DNA of 64,000 bases from Gemmobacter nectariphilus DSM 15620 (lineage in GTDB: Bacteria; Pseudomonadota; Alphaproteobacteria; Rhodobacterales; Rhodobacteraceae): assembly GCF_000429765.1 (NCBI RefSeq), contig NZ_KE386949.1, positions 62,001 through 126,000 on the forward strand, given 5' to 3'. The translations under genes were made by a program, and so were the position numbers. The first letter of the stretch is position 1; the number at the start of each line of letters is the position of its first letter. Shown one piece after another: positions 25,305-33,282 of the stretch. Under the pieces are notes generated by a model that searched no databases, was not told the origin of the DNA, and saw only the letters and a list, made by a program, of their open reading frames with translations.

Positions 25305-27080
25305 CTACAGCAGGAAGTCGTCCACCCCCAGCTTGAACAGCCCGTCCATCACGATCCGCAGATCGGCCAGCCCGTCGCTGTCCAGATGCGCCTGAACGAT
25401 GGTCTGGCCCAAGGCGTGGTCATAGAACACCGTCCCCGCGGCGCCGGATTTCGACAGGCTCAGCGTGCCGGGCAGCAGGTGCAGGTCGATCACGTCCTCG
25501 CCTTGCGTGAAATCGGTGATCCGGTCCGAGGCGGTGCGGGTCGAGTCGCTGGCCCAGAAGCGGAAGGTATCGGCCCCTGCCCCGCCGGTCAGGATGTCGG
25601 CGCCCGCGCCGCCTTCGATCAGATCCGCGCCCTCGCTGCCCGACAGCGTGTCGATGCCCGAGCCGCCGAACAGCAGATCGTCGCCCGTGCCGGCATCCAG
25701 CAGATCGTTGCCCGCCCCGCCCGAGACGAAATCGCGCCCCTCGCCGCCATAGATACGGTCATTGCCGCCCTGGCTGATCAGGGTGTCATGGCCCTCGCCG
25801 CCGCTTAGCAGGCTGTTGCCCATGCTGTTGGCCCGCAGCTGATCGTCGCCATAGCCGCCGAACAGCGAAACGGTGCCGCCCTCGGCCGAGATCACGTCAT
25901 TGCCCGCGCCCCCATCCAGCAGGATGTTCTGCATCCGCACCGACATGGTGTCGGCGCCCGATGTGCCGATGATGCGCTCGAACTCGCCAAAGGTCGCGCT
26001 GACATCGCCGCCGACCCGACCGTTGCTGACGTCGATCGTCGTGGCGCCAGCGATGATCCGCGCCAGGCTGAGCGTATCGGTGCCCTCGCCGCCAAAGGCG
26101 GTATCGCCGTCGGACAAATAGACCAGATCATTGCCGGCACCGGCCAGGATGCGGTCAGCGCCCGCACCGCCGTCGATCAGGTCGTTGCCATCGCCGCCTG
26201 TGATGGTGTCGGCATCGTCGCCGCCATAAAGCTGGTCGTTGCCGGTGCCGCCGTCGATCGTATCGGCGCCGCTGCCGCCATAGAGCGAGTCGTTGTCCTC
26301 GTTGCCCTCCATGACGTCATTGCCGGTGCCGCCGAACATGAGGTCAAAGCCAGTTCCGCCATGGATCCGATCTGCCCCGCTGCCGCCATCAACCGTGTCA
26401 TTGCCAGCCTCGCCCGTCAGGACGTCATCGTGATCGCCCCCATAGAGGCGATCATTGCCCGATCCGCCCGCCAGAAAATCGAAATCCGCCCCGCCATACA
26501 GGCTGTCCGCGCCCGAGCCACCATAAAGCGAATCCCGGCCAAGACCGCCATCGAGCAGATCGTCGCCGGTGCCGCCATCCAGCGTGTCATTGCCGCCAAA
26601 ACCGAAGATCTGGTCGTTGCCGCCATTGCCCACCAGCCTGTTCGCCACGTCCGACCCCTCAAGCCGGTCGGCAAAGGCCGAGCCGATCAGGTTCTCGACA
26701 TTCAGCACCAGATCGCCATCGGCATGGCCGCCCGAGCCCGCGCCCCTCGCCAGGTTCAGGCTGATCCCCGCGTCCGAGGCGGAATAATCCACGGTGTCGA
26801 TCTCGCTGCCACCGTCGATGCGGTCAAAGCCCTGGCCGCCAAGGATCGTGTCATTGCCCGAACCGGCATAGATGTAGTCGTTGCCCGAACCGACCCCGAA
26901 GGTCTCGCCATCGCGGATGAAGTCGTTGCCGCTGCCGCCATAGACGGTGTCGTTGCCGCCATGAATCTCGATCGAGTCGTTGCCGCCATAGGCGTAGATC
27001 ACATCGCCCAGCACCGACAGCGCGCCGTCGCCGACGCCGGAATCATTGCCGCTGGTGCCTTTTTTCGCGAACAGGGACAT
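25305..27080 (-). CDS. RTX calcium-binding exoprotein
   Basis: A 591-residue protein built largely of GGxGxDxhx nonapeptide repeats, in several blocks (about 10-85, 130-340 and 370-540). The blocks are separated by non-repeat spacers such as the serralysin-like GISLNLARG...NVENLIGSAFADRLEG. These repeats bind Ca2+ and fold into beta-rolls after export. No N-terminal signal is present. The C-terminal domain (FRFWASDSTRTASDRITDF... to DDFLL) fits a type I secretion signal. No catalytic domain was seen, so it may be a surface or matrix protein. No type I exporter genes are nearby. Confidence 0.9.
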   Translation of the reverse strand: MSLFAKKGTSGNDSGVGDGALSVLGDVIYAYGGNDSIEIHGGNDTVYGGSGNDFIRDGETFGVGSGNDYIYAGSGNDTILGGQGFDRIDGGSEIDTVDYSASDAGISLNLARGAGSGGHADGDLVLNVENLIGSAFADRLEGSDVANRLVGNGGNDQIFGFGGNDTLDGGTGDDLLDGGLGRDSLYGGSGADSLYGGADFDFLAGGSGNDRLYGGDHDDVLTGEAGNDTVDGGSGADRIHGGTGFDLMFGGTGNDVMEGNEDNDSLYGGSGADTIDGGTGNDQLYGGDDADTITGGDGNDLIDGGAGADRILAGAGNDLVYLSDGDTAFGGEGTDTLSLARIIAGATTIDVSNGRVGGDVSATFGEFERIIGTSGADTMSVRMQNILLDGGAGNDVISAEGGTVSLFGGYGDDQLRANSMGNSLLSGGEGHDTLISQGGNDRIYGGEGRDFVSGGAGNDLLDAGTGDDLLFGGSGIDTLSGSEGADLIEGGAGADILTGGAGADTFRFWASDSTRTASDRITDFTQGEDVIDLHLLPGTLSLSKSGAAGTVFYDHALGQTIVQAHLDSDGLADLRIVMDGLFKLGVDDFLL

Positions 27081-27174
27081 GTCGTTCTCTCCTCTGACCG
27101 GCGCGGGGCGCACCGTGATGAGAGAAGATTGCCCCGTCGCGCCGCGCGGCGCTGTTCCCGGGGGAACAGGGCAC

Positions 27175-28092
27175 TCAGCCGTTCGGGGTCATCGCCTTGC
27201 GCTGCTTGCTGCGCTCCAGCCCCAGCTTGTGCTCGCGCCAGATGATGAGAATGCCGGCAAGGACCACCAGCGCGCCGCCCGCCAGCATGGTCAGGGTCGG
27301 AACCTCGCGGAAGACGAAATAGCCGATCACCAGCGCAAAGATCATCGAGGCATATTCGAAGGGCGCCACGACCGAGGCATCGGCATGGCGATAGCTGGAG
27401 GTCAAAAGGATCTGCCCGACCCCGCCCAGCAGCCCCGCGCCGATCAGCAGCGCCGCCTCGGTCCAGGTCGGGATCACCCAGCCGAAGGGCAGCGTGACCA
27501 GCGACAGGGCAGAGGCGTTGAACGAGAACCAGAAGACGATGGTCGCGGTCCGCTCGCTCTGGACCAGCTTGCGCACGAAGATCTGCGCAAGCGCGGTGAA
27601 GACCGCACCGCCCAGCGCAAGGGTCGCGCCCAGCGCCTGGGCATGGCTGGCATCGGCCCCCACCGACAGGCGCGGCGACAGCACGACCAGCACCCCGACA
27701 AGGCCCAGCCCCACCGCCCCCAGCCGCCAGACGCCGACCTTCTCGCCCAGGAACATGGCGGCAAAGACCACCACCAGAAGCGGCGCAGCATAGCCCAGCG
27801 CCGTCACCTCGGGCAGCGGCAGAAAACCCAGGCTGGCAAAGCCCAGCCCCATGGCCAAGGTCCCGACCAGCGCGCGCCAGAAATGGCCAAGCGGGTTCGC
27901 GGTGCCAACGCCCTGGTGCAGCTCGTGGCGCAGGTAAAGCCAGAAGACGATCACCGGAATGGCAAAGAAGGATCGGAAGAACACCGCCTGGCCCGGCGGC
28001 ACATGGTCCGAGGTCGCCTTGATCAGCGATTGCATGGCGATGAAGAAGATCACCGAGGCGATCTTGAACCCGATCCCGCGCAAGGGTTGCAT
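27175..28092 (-). CDS. DMT (EamA) family membrane exporter
   Basis: A 305-residue inner-membrane protein with about ten hydrophobic helices in two EamA halves, for example SDHVPPGQAVFFRSFFAIP in the first and SYRHADASVVAPFEYASMIFALVIGYFVFRE in the second. The charged tail REHKLGLERSKQRK marks a cytoplasmic C-terminus. ATG 28092 has GGGAG seven bases upstream. Substrate unknown. It shares only family resemblance with the exporter at 1582-2457. Confidence 0.9.
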   Translation of the reverse strand: MQPLRGIGFKIASVIFFIAMQSLIKATSDHVPPGQAVFFRSFFAIPVIVFWLYLRHELHQGVGTANPLGHFWRALVGTLAMGLGFASLGFLPLPEVTALGYAAPLLVVVFAAMFLGEKVGVWRLGAVGLGLVGVLVVLSPRLSVGADASHAQALGATLALGGAVFTALAQIFVRKLVQSERTATIVFWFSFNASALSLVTLPFGWVIPTWTEAALLIGAGLLGGVGQILLTSSYRHADASVVAPFEYASMIFALVIGYFVFREVPTLTMLAGGALVVLAGILIIWREHKLGLERSKQRKAMTPNG

Positions 28093-28302
28093 GGCCCGCT
28101 CCCGTTCCGTTGCCAACCGGGCTTCGCATCCCCGGCCCGCAGGTGCAAGGGGCAGCCGCCGGGCGGGGCATCGAGCCCCGCCCGGCGGCGCTGCCGCGGA
28201 AGGCGGAACCGAAAGGATACCCATGATCGCCGGTCTTGCCTTGCCCCCATCTCGCGGGAGTTGGGGGCAGCACCACGCCTTGGCATCTGGTGCATGTAGA
28301 AG

Positions 28303-28331
28303 ATTGGGTATTTGAGGCAAGGTGAAAGGCA
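28303..28331 (+). repeat. Dispersed element, copy 7
   Basis: Core TTGGGTATTTGAGGCAAGG plus TGAAAG. It forms the left arm of an inverted repeat with copy 8, about 45 bases away. Transcribed, the pair could form one long hairpin. Confidence 0.7.
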
Positions 28332-28371
28332 ATCGGCGGCCCGCGACGCCCCCCTTGGGGCGCCGCCCTGC

Positions 28372-28490
28372 ATCTTTCACCTTGCTTCAAATACCCCCGC
28401 CGGAGGCACGCCGCGCGGAACGCGCGGCGCCCGGCCCAAGGCCTTGTGCCGGGCCACTGGCCCGGTGCAAGGGTGCGGGAGCGCTGCGCG
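28372..28490 (-). repeat. Dispersed element, copy 8, long form
   Basis: Minus-strand core GGGGGTATTTGAAGCAAGG plus TGAAAG (28400-28374). It is preceded, on the minus strand, by the same roughly 80-base block as copy 5 (GGCCTTGGGCCGGG, GCGCGTTCCGCGCG, TGCCTCCGGCGGGGG). Confidence 0.7.
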
Positions 28491-28549
28491 GGATTTGCAC
28501 GCCCGGTCAGTGACACTACCCTTCAAGCCGCGATGATCGGAGGACCAGG

Positions 28550-29428
28550 ATGAAACTTGCCGCCGCAGCCTATCCGCTGGACTGGTTCGACGACTGGGCC
28601 GGATATGCCGCCAAGCTGACCCGCTGGATCGCCGATGGAGCCGCGACCGGCGCCGATCTGCTGGTCTTCCCGGAATATGCCGCGATGGAGCTGGCCAGTC
28701 TTGGCGGTGCTGCGGTCGCGGCCGATCTGCAAGGCGCGCTGCGCGAGGTGGCGCGGCACAGGGCAGCGGCGGATGCCCTGCACCTGCGGCTTGCCGCGCA
28801 GCATGGGGTGCATGTCCTTGGGGGATCAGGCCCGGTGTGGCAGGATGACCGCCCTGTCAACCGGGCCACGCTTTATGGCCCTTCGGGGATTGTCGGGCAT
28901 CAGGACAAGCAGATCATGACCCGGTTCGAGCGCGAAGACTGGGATGTCCGGCCTGGCGGCCCGCTGACAGTCATGGACACGCCCTTTGCCCGACTGGGCA
29001 CCATCATCTGCTATGACAGCGAATTTCCCCTGCTTGCGCGCGCGCTATGTGAGGCGGGGGCGGATCTGCTGCTGACCCCCTCTTGCACCGAGACCTGGGC
29101 CGGGTTCATGCGGGTGCGGATCGGGGCCATGGCGCGGGCGCTGGAAAACCAGTGCCCCGTGATTCACGCTCCCCTGATCGGCAGCGCCCCCTGGTGCGCC
29201 GGGGTCGAGGAGAACCGCGGCGCCGCCGCGATCTATGGCCCGCCGGATGACGGCTGGCCCGAGAGCGGGATCCTGGCCGAGACCGCGCCCGACCTGCCCG
29301 GCTGGGCCTTTGCCGAAATCCCGCGCGCGCGGATCGAACGCACCCGGGCGGAGGGCGTGGTTCTGGGCTTTCGTCACTGGCCGGAACAAGTGGAACGTGT
29401 GGCACGCGGTGTGGAATCGGCGCGCTGA
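28550..29428 (+). CDS. Carbon-nitrogen hydrolase (nitrilase superfamily)
   Basis: A 292-residue nitrilase-fold hydrolase with the complete Glu-Lys-Cys triad: Glu42 in FPEYAAME, Lys120 in GHQDKQIMTRFE and Cys154 in IICYDSEFP. Such enzymes hydrolyse amides or nitriles; this one most resembles amidase-type (plant-type N-carbamoyl/omega-amidase-like) members, but the substrate cannot be fixed. It is cytoplasmic and monocistronic by spacing. Confidence 0.9.
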   Translation: MKLAAAAYPLDWFDDWAGYAAKLTRWIADGAATGADLLVFPEYAAMELASLGGAAVAADLQGALREVARHRAAADALHLRLAAQHGVHVLGGSGPVWQDDRPVNRATLYGPSGIVGHQDKQIMTRFEREDWDVRPGGPLTVMDTPFARLGTIICYDSEFPLLARALCEAGADLLLTPSCTETWAGFMRVRIGAMARALENQCPVIHAPLIGSAPWCAGVEENRGAAAIYGPPDDGWPESGILAETAPDLPGWAFAEIPRARIERTRAEGVVLGFRHWPEQVERVARGVESAR

Positions 29429-29468
29429 TCCCTGGCGCCGGACCGGGAGGCTTTGCGCCCCCCGGACC

Positions 29469-29497
29469 CCCCGCAGGATATTTGGACAAGGCGAAAT
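29469..29497 (+). repeat. Dispersed element, copy 9
   Basis: Core CGCAGGATATTTGGACAAGG then CGAAAT, between the nitrilase gene and infA. The upstream hairpin is degenerate here (CCGGG and CCCGG arms with mismatches). Confidence 0.65.
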
Positions 29498-29646
29498 CCC
29501 GAAGAAGTGACGCGCCGTGCCGGCAAAGCGCCGATCCACCCCCGGCGATGGGGGCTTTTGCGGCCTTTCCCCCTTGAAAATTCCGCGCGCCGCGCCCATT
29601 ACCACGCTTGCCTGCATTTGTCGCAGGCGTTTTGATCGGAGTGACC

Positions 29647-29865
29647 ATGGCCAAGGAAGAACTGCTCGAATTCCCCGGCGTCGTGAAGGAACTCCTGCCG
29701 AACACGACGTTCAAGGTCGAGCTGGACAACGGCCATGAACTGATCGCGACGATGGCAGGCAAGATGCGCAAGAACCGCATCCGTGTTCTGGCGGGCGACC
29801 GGGTTCAGGTTGAAATGACGCCCTATGATCTGACCAAGGGCCGGATCAACTATCGCTTCAAGTGA
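29647..29865 (+). CDS. infA: Translation initiation factor IF-1
   Basis: A 72-residue S1-like OB-fold protein ([13 protein letters not shown]... to INYRFK) that occupies the ribosomal A site during initiation. Start ATG 29647 gives the invariant MAKEE N-terminus, after the GGAGTGACC leader. The stop overlaps the maf start (TGATG), so infA-maf-rng-yacG form one coupled operon. Confidence 0.97.
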   Translation: MAKEELLEFPGVVKELLPNTTFKVELDNGHELIATMAGKMRKNRIRVLAGDRVQVEMTPYDLTKGRINYRFK

Positions 29866-30440
29866 TGCGGCTGATCCTCGGGTCGGCCAGCCCGCGCCGG
29901 AAGGAACTTCTGGCGCAACTCGGCATCGTGCCCGATGCCATCCTGCCCCCCGATATCGATGAAACGCCAAGGCGGGCAGAACTGCCGCGCCCCTATTGTG
30001 CGCGCATGGCGGCCGAAAAGGCCGCTGCGGTCGATGCGGGGCCCGATGATATCGTGTTGTGCGCCGATACCACGGTTGCGCTTGGCCGCCGCATCCTGGG
30101 CAAGCCTGCCGATGCTGGCGAGGCGGCCGCCTTCCTGACCCTGTTGGGCGGGCGGCGGCACGAGGTGATCACCGCGGTTGCCGTGCGCCGGGGCACGCGG
30201 CTTTGGACGCGAGAGGTGGTCTCTTTCGTCAAGTTCAAGCGCCTGTCGGATGCCGAACTGAACGGATATCTGGCCAGCGGCGAATGGCAGGGCAAGGCCG
30301 GCGGCTATGGCATTCAGGGGCTGGCCGGTGCCTTCGTGCCCTGGATGCAGGGCTCGTTCACCGGGGTTGTCGGCCTGCCGGTGGCGGAAACCGCCGCGCT
30401 GTTGCAGGCGGCCGGATGGCCGGTCTGGAGGATGGAATGA
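29865..30440 (+). CDS. maf: Maf-like nucleoside triphosphate pyrophosphatase
   Basis: A 191-residue Maf/YhdE-family protein that hydrolyses non-canonical or dTTP/UTP-type nucleotides. The N-terminal [14 protein letters not shown] and the catalytic acidic motif [10 protein letters not shown] are present, and [13 protein letters not shown] is the family C-terminal signature. The start ATG 29865 overlaps the infA stop; a GTG at 29862 is the alternative. The stop overlaps the next gene by four bases. Confidence 0.94.
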   Translation: MRLILGSASPRRKELLAQLGIVPDAILPPDIDETPRRAELPRPYCARMAAEKAAAVDAGPDDIVLCADTTVALGRRILGKPADAGEAAAFLTLLGGRRHEVITAVAVRRGTRLWTREVVSFVKFKRLSDAELNGYLASGEWQGKAGGYGIQGLAGAFVPWMQGSFTGVVGLPVAETAALLQAAGWPVWRME

Positions 30441-31477
30441 AAGGCCGCGTTGTCGTTCTGGACCGCTGGCAGGGCCGCGAGGCTGCCGCGCTGGTCGTTG
30501 ATGGCCAGCTGGAGGATCTGCTCATCGACCCCGAGGGCGACGATCCCTTGCGCCCCGGCGCGATCTTGCGCGGTGTGGTGGACCGCCCGGTCAAGGGTCA
30601 GGGCGGCGTCTTCGTCAAGCTGCCCGGCGGGTCGGGCTTTCTGCGCCAGGTCTCGGGGCTGGCGCCGGGCCAGCGGGTGATCGTGCAGGTCACCGGCGCG
30701 TCCGAGGCGGGCAAGGCCGCCCCGGTCTCGCTGCGGGTGCTGTTCAAGTCGCGCCTGGCCATCGTCACCCCTGGCGCGCCCGGCCTCAACATCTCGCGCC
30801 GCATCCGCGACGAGGAACTGCGCGCGGATCTGCAGGCCCTTGCCACCGAGGCCATGGCGGGCGCGGCGCCGGACCACGGGCTGATCCTGCGCTCGGCCTG
30901 CGAGGGCGCGGGCGATGACGAAATTGCCGATGACATTCTGGCCATGCGCGATCTGGCCGCTGCCGTCATGGCCGATCTGGACGGCGCACCCGAGCTGCTG
31001 GTCGAGGCGCCCGGCGCCCATGATACCGCCTGGCGCGACTGGTCCGACCCTGCTCCCGACGAGGTAGACGACAGCGACGGTTCCTTTGCCACCCATGCGG
31101 TCGACGACATGATCGACGATCTGCGCAGCCCGGTGGCCGCCCTGCCCGCCGGTGCCTCGATGGTGATCGAGCCGACCCGCGCACTGGTCGCGGTGGATGT
31201 GAACACCGGCCCCGATACCTCGCTGGCCGCCGGGATCAAGGCCAACATCGCCGCCGCGCGCGATCTGCCGCGTCAGCTGCGCCTGCGCGGCCTTGGCGGT
31301 CAGATCACCGTCGACTTCGCGCCAATGCCCAAGAAGGACCGGGGCACGCTCGAACAGGTGCTGCGCGCCGCCTTCAAGGGCGAGGCGGCGGAAACCACCC
31401 TTGCCGGCTGGACCCCGCTGGGCTGTTTTGAACTGCAACGCAAGCGCGACCGCCCGGCACTGGACACCCTGCTATGA
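30437..31477 (+). CDS. Short ribonuclease E/G family protein
   Basis: A 346-residue RNase E/G-like protein. It shows an S1-like N-terminal part (about 35-100), the nuclease core with [10 protein letters not shown]-type and VDVNTG metal-site segments, and [14 protein letters not shown]. It ends soon after the catalytic domain, so the CPxCxG zinc-link and small dimerisation domain of full RNase E/G (over 480 residues) are missing. Rhodobacterales commonly carry this short form next to maf and yacG. It overlaps maf by ATGA and yacG by ATGA. Confidence 0.88.
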   Translation: MKGRVVVLDRWQGREAAALVVDGQLEDLLIDPEGDDPLRPGAILRGVVDRPVKGQGGVFVKLPGGSGFLRQVSGLAPGQRVIVQVTGASEAGKAAPVSLRVLFKSRLAIVTPGAPGLNISRRIRDEELRADLQALATEAMAGAAPDHGLILRSACEGAGDDEIADDILAMRDLAAAVMADLDGAPELLVEAPGAHDTAWRDWSDPAPDEVDDSDGSFATHAVDDMIDDLRSPVAALPAGASMVIEPTRALVAVDVNTGPDTSLAAGIKANIAAARDLPRQLRLRGLGGQITVDFAPMPKKDRGTLEQVLRAAFKGEAAETTLAGWTPLGCFELQRKRDRPALDTLL

Positions 31478-31638
31478 GCGCCTGCCCCATTTGCGGCAAG
31501 CCCGCCCATGCGGACTACCGCCCCTTCTGCTCGAAACGCTGCGCCGATGTCGATCTGGCCCGCTGGCTGAACGGCAGCTACGCCATTCCGGCCGCCGAGG
31601 ACGAACCCGACGACGCGCCACCGGCACAACCGCATTAG
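31474..31638 (+). CDS. yacG: DNA gyrase inhibitor YacG (zinc-binding)
   Basis: A 54-residue zinc protein. The ligands are visible as CPICGK (Cys4, Cys7) and FCSKRC (Cys19, Cys23), followed by the conserved [13 protein letters not shown]. YacG binds GyrB and inhibits supercoiling in E. coli. Its start overlaps the RNase gene stop (ATGA). The acidic tail DEPDDAPP is usual. Last gene of the infA operon. Confidence 0.93.
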   Translation: MSACPICGKPAHADYRPFCSKRCADVDLARWLNGSYAIPAAEDEPDDAPPAQPH

Positions 31639-31640
31639 GC

Positions 31641-31725
31641 TTTGCCTTTTTCGAAATACCCTCGGGGGTATCCAAAGGGGGCAGACAGCCCCCTTGGCGG
31701 GGGGTGCGGGGGGCTGGCCCCCCGC
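31641..31725 (-). repeat. Dispersed hairpin/GGRTATTT element, copy 10 (full three-part form)
   Basis: Read on the minus strand: hairpin A at 31725-31706 (8-bp arms, left GCGGGGGG, loop CCAG), hairpin B at 31695-31675 (8-bp arms, left AAGGGGGC, loop TGTCT), then the core GAGGGTATTTCGAAAAAGG plus CAAAG (31663-31641). It starts three bases after the yacG stop and lies 5' of gpmI. Confidence 0.85.
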
Positions 31726-31767
31726 CGCCATCCCCGCTAAAACCTCGCCCAAAGCCGGAGGCCCCAG

Positions 31768-33282
31768 ATGACTCATCCCAAACCCGTCGTCCTTTGCATC
31801 CTCGATGGCTGGGGCCTGTCGCCCGACACCACCGCCAATGCCCCCTATCTGGCGCAGACCCCGGCCTTTGACGACGCCTGGGCCAACTGCCCCCATGCCA
31901 CGCTGATCACCCATGGCCCCGATGTCGGCCTGCCCACCGGCCAGATGGGCAACTCCGAGGTCGGGCACACCAATATCGGCGCGGGCCGGGTGGTGGCGAT
32001 GGATCTGGGCCAGATCGACCTTGCGATCGAGGATGGCAGCTTTCAGCAAAACCCGGCGATCCTGGCCTTCATCGACAAGCTGAAAGCGACCGGCGGCACC
32101 GCGCATCTGATGGGCGTGGTCTCGGATGGCGGGGTGCATGGCCACATCACTCATATCCTGGCCGCCGTCCGCATGATCGCGGCCGCCGGCGTTCCGGTGG
32201 CGGTCCATGCCATCACCGACGGGCGCGATGTGGCGCCGGTCTCGGCCGCTGGCTATATCCGGACGCTGGAACAGGGTCTGCCTGCCGGTGCCCGGATTGC
32301 CACGGTGATCGGCCGCTACTGGGCGATGGACCGCGACAACCGCTGGAAGCGGGTCGAACGCGCCTGGGAGGCGATGGTCAAGGCCGAGGGTTTCCCGGCC
32401 GCCACCCCGGCCGAGGCCGTCGCCATGGCGCATGAGGCCTCGGAAACCGACGAATTCATCCAGCCGCGCGTGATCGGGGATTACGCCGGCATGAAGGATG
32501 GCGACGGGGTCTTCTGCCTGAACTTCCGCGCCGACCGCGCGCGGGAAATCCTGCTCTCGCTTGGCCAGCCCGGCTTTGCCGAATTCGACATCGAGGGGCG
32601 CCCCGACCTGATCATGCTGGGCATGGTGGATTATTCCAGGGACCACGACAGGTTCATGTCCACCGCCTTTCCCAAGCAGACCATCGTCAACACGCTGGGC
32701 GAATGGGTGGCCAAGCACGGGCGCACCCAGTTCCGACTGGCCGAGACGGAAAAATACCCGCATGTCACCTTTTTCCTCAATGGCGGGCAGGAAACCCCGG
32801 CGACGGGCGAGGATCGCTTCATGCCGAAATCGCCCAAGGTGGCGACCTATGACCTGCAGCCCGAGATGTCGGCGGACGAGGTCACGGAAAAGTTCCTCGC
32901 AGCCATTGCCCATGGCTATGACCTGATCGTTGTCAACTATGCCAACCCGGATATGGTGGGCCATACGGGCAGCCTGCCCGCCGCCATCGCGGCCTGCGAG
33001 GCGGTGGACCGCGGGCTGCAACAGGTGATCCCGGCCATCACGGCCGCAGGGGGGGCAATGCTGCTGACGGCAGATCATGGCAATTGCGAAACCATGGTCG
33101 ACCCGGTGACGGGCGGCCCCCATACCGCGCATACGACAAACCCGGTGCCGGTGATCCTGATCGGCGGGCCCGAAGGCGTGCGGCTGCGCGATGGGCGGCT
33201 GGCCGATGTGGCGCCCACGCTGCTGCAGCTGATGGGCCTGCCGCAGCCGCCCGAAATGACCGGGCAGAGCCTGATCGCATGA
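31768..33282 (+). CDS. gpmI: 2,3-bisphosphoglycerate-independent phosphoglycerate mutase
   Basis: A 504-residue alkaline-phosphatase-superfamily mutase interconverting 3- and 2-phosphoglycerate. Metal and catalytic residues are visible: Asp14 in LDGWG, the phosphoserine Ser63 in GQMGNSEVGH, and the late metal motif TADHGNCE. Length equals the family norm. Its stop overlaps the envC start by four bases, placing glycolysis and cell-wall genes in one transcript, as is common in alphaproteobacteria. Confidence 0.97.
   Translation: MTHPKPVVLCILDGWGLSPDTTANAPYLAQTPAFDDAWANCPHATLITHGPDVGLPTGQMGNSEVGHTNIGAGRVVAMDLGQIDLAIEDGSFQQNPAILAFIDKLKATGGTAHLMGVVSDGGVHGHITHILAAVRMIAAAGVPVAVHAITDGRDVAPVSAAGYIRTLEQGLPAGARIATVIGRYWAMDRDNRWKRVERAWEAMVKAEGFPAATPAEAVAMAHEASETDEFIQPRVIGDYAGMKDGDGVFCLNFRADRAREILLSLGQPGFAEFDIEGRPDLIMLGMVDYSRDHDRFMSTAFPKQTIVNTLGEWVAKHGRTQFRLAETEKYPHVTFFLNGGQETPATGEDRFMPKSPKVATYDLQPEMSADEVTEKFLAAIAHGYDLIVVNYANPDMVGHTGSLPAAIAACEAVDRGLQQVIPAITAAGGAMLLTADHGNCETMVDPVTGGPHTAHTTNPVPVILIGGPEGVRLRDGRLADVAPTLLQLMGLPQPPEMTGQSLIA

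Larger units (their letters stand above)
28093..28549. other. Intergenic region with paired inverted elements
   Basis: 457 bases between divergent exporter and nitrilase genes. It contains two GGRTATTT cores in inverted orientation (28309-28331 and 28376-28400) and the inverted long-form block up to about 28490. No gene is supported; both promoters should lie here but no clear -35/-10 pair was identified. Confidence 0.7.

Noticed and set aside
25305-27080. The dense internal repetition of this region as a DNA repeat or CRISPR array.
   Set aside because: It is the coding sequence for RTX nonapeptides; units vary in length and base sequence and keep frame, unlike CRISPR repeats.
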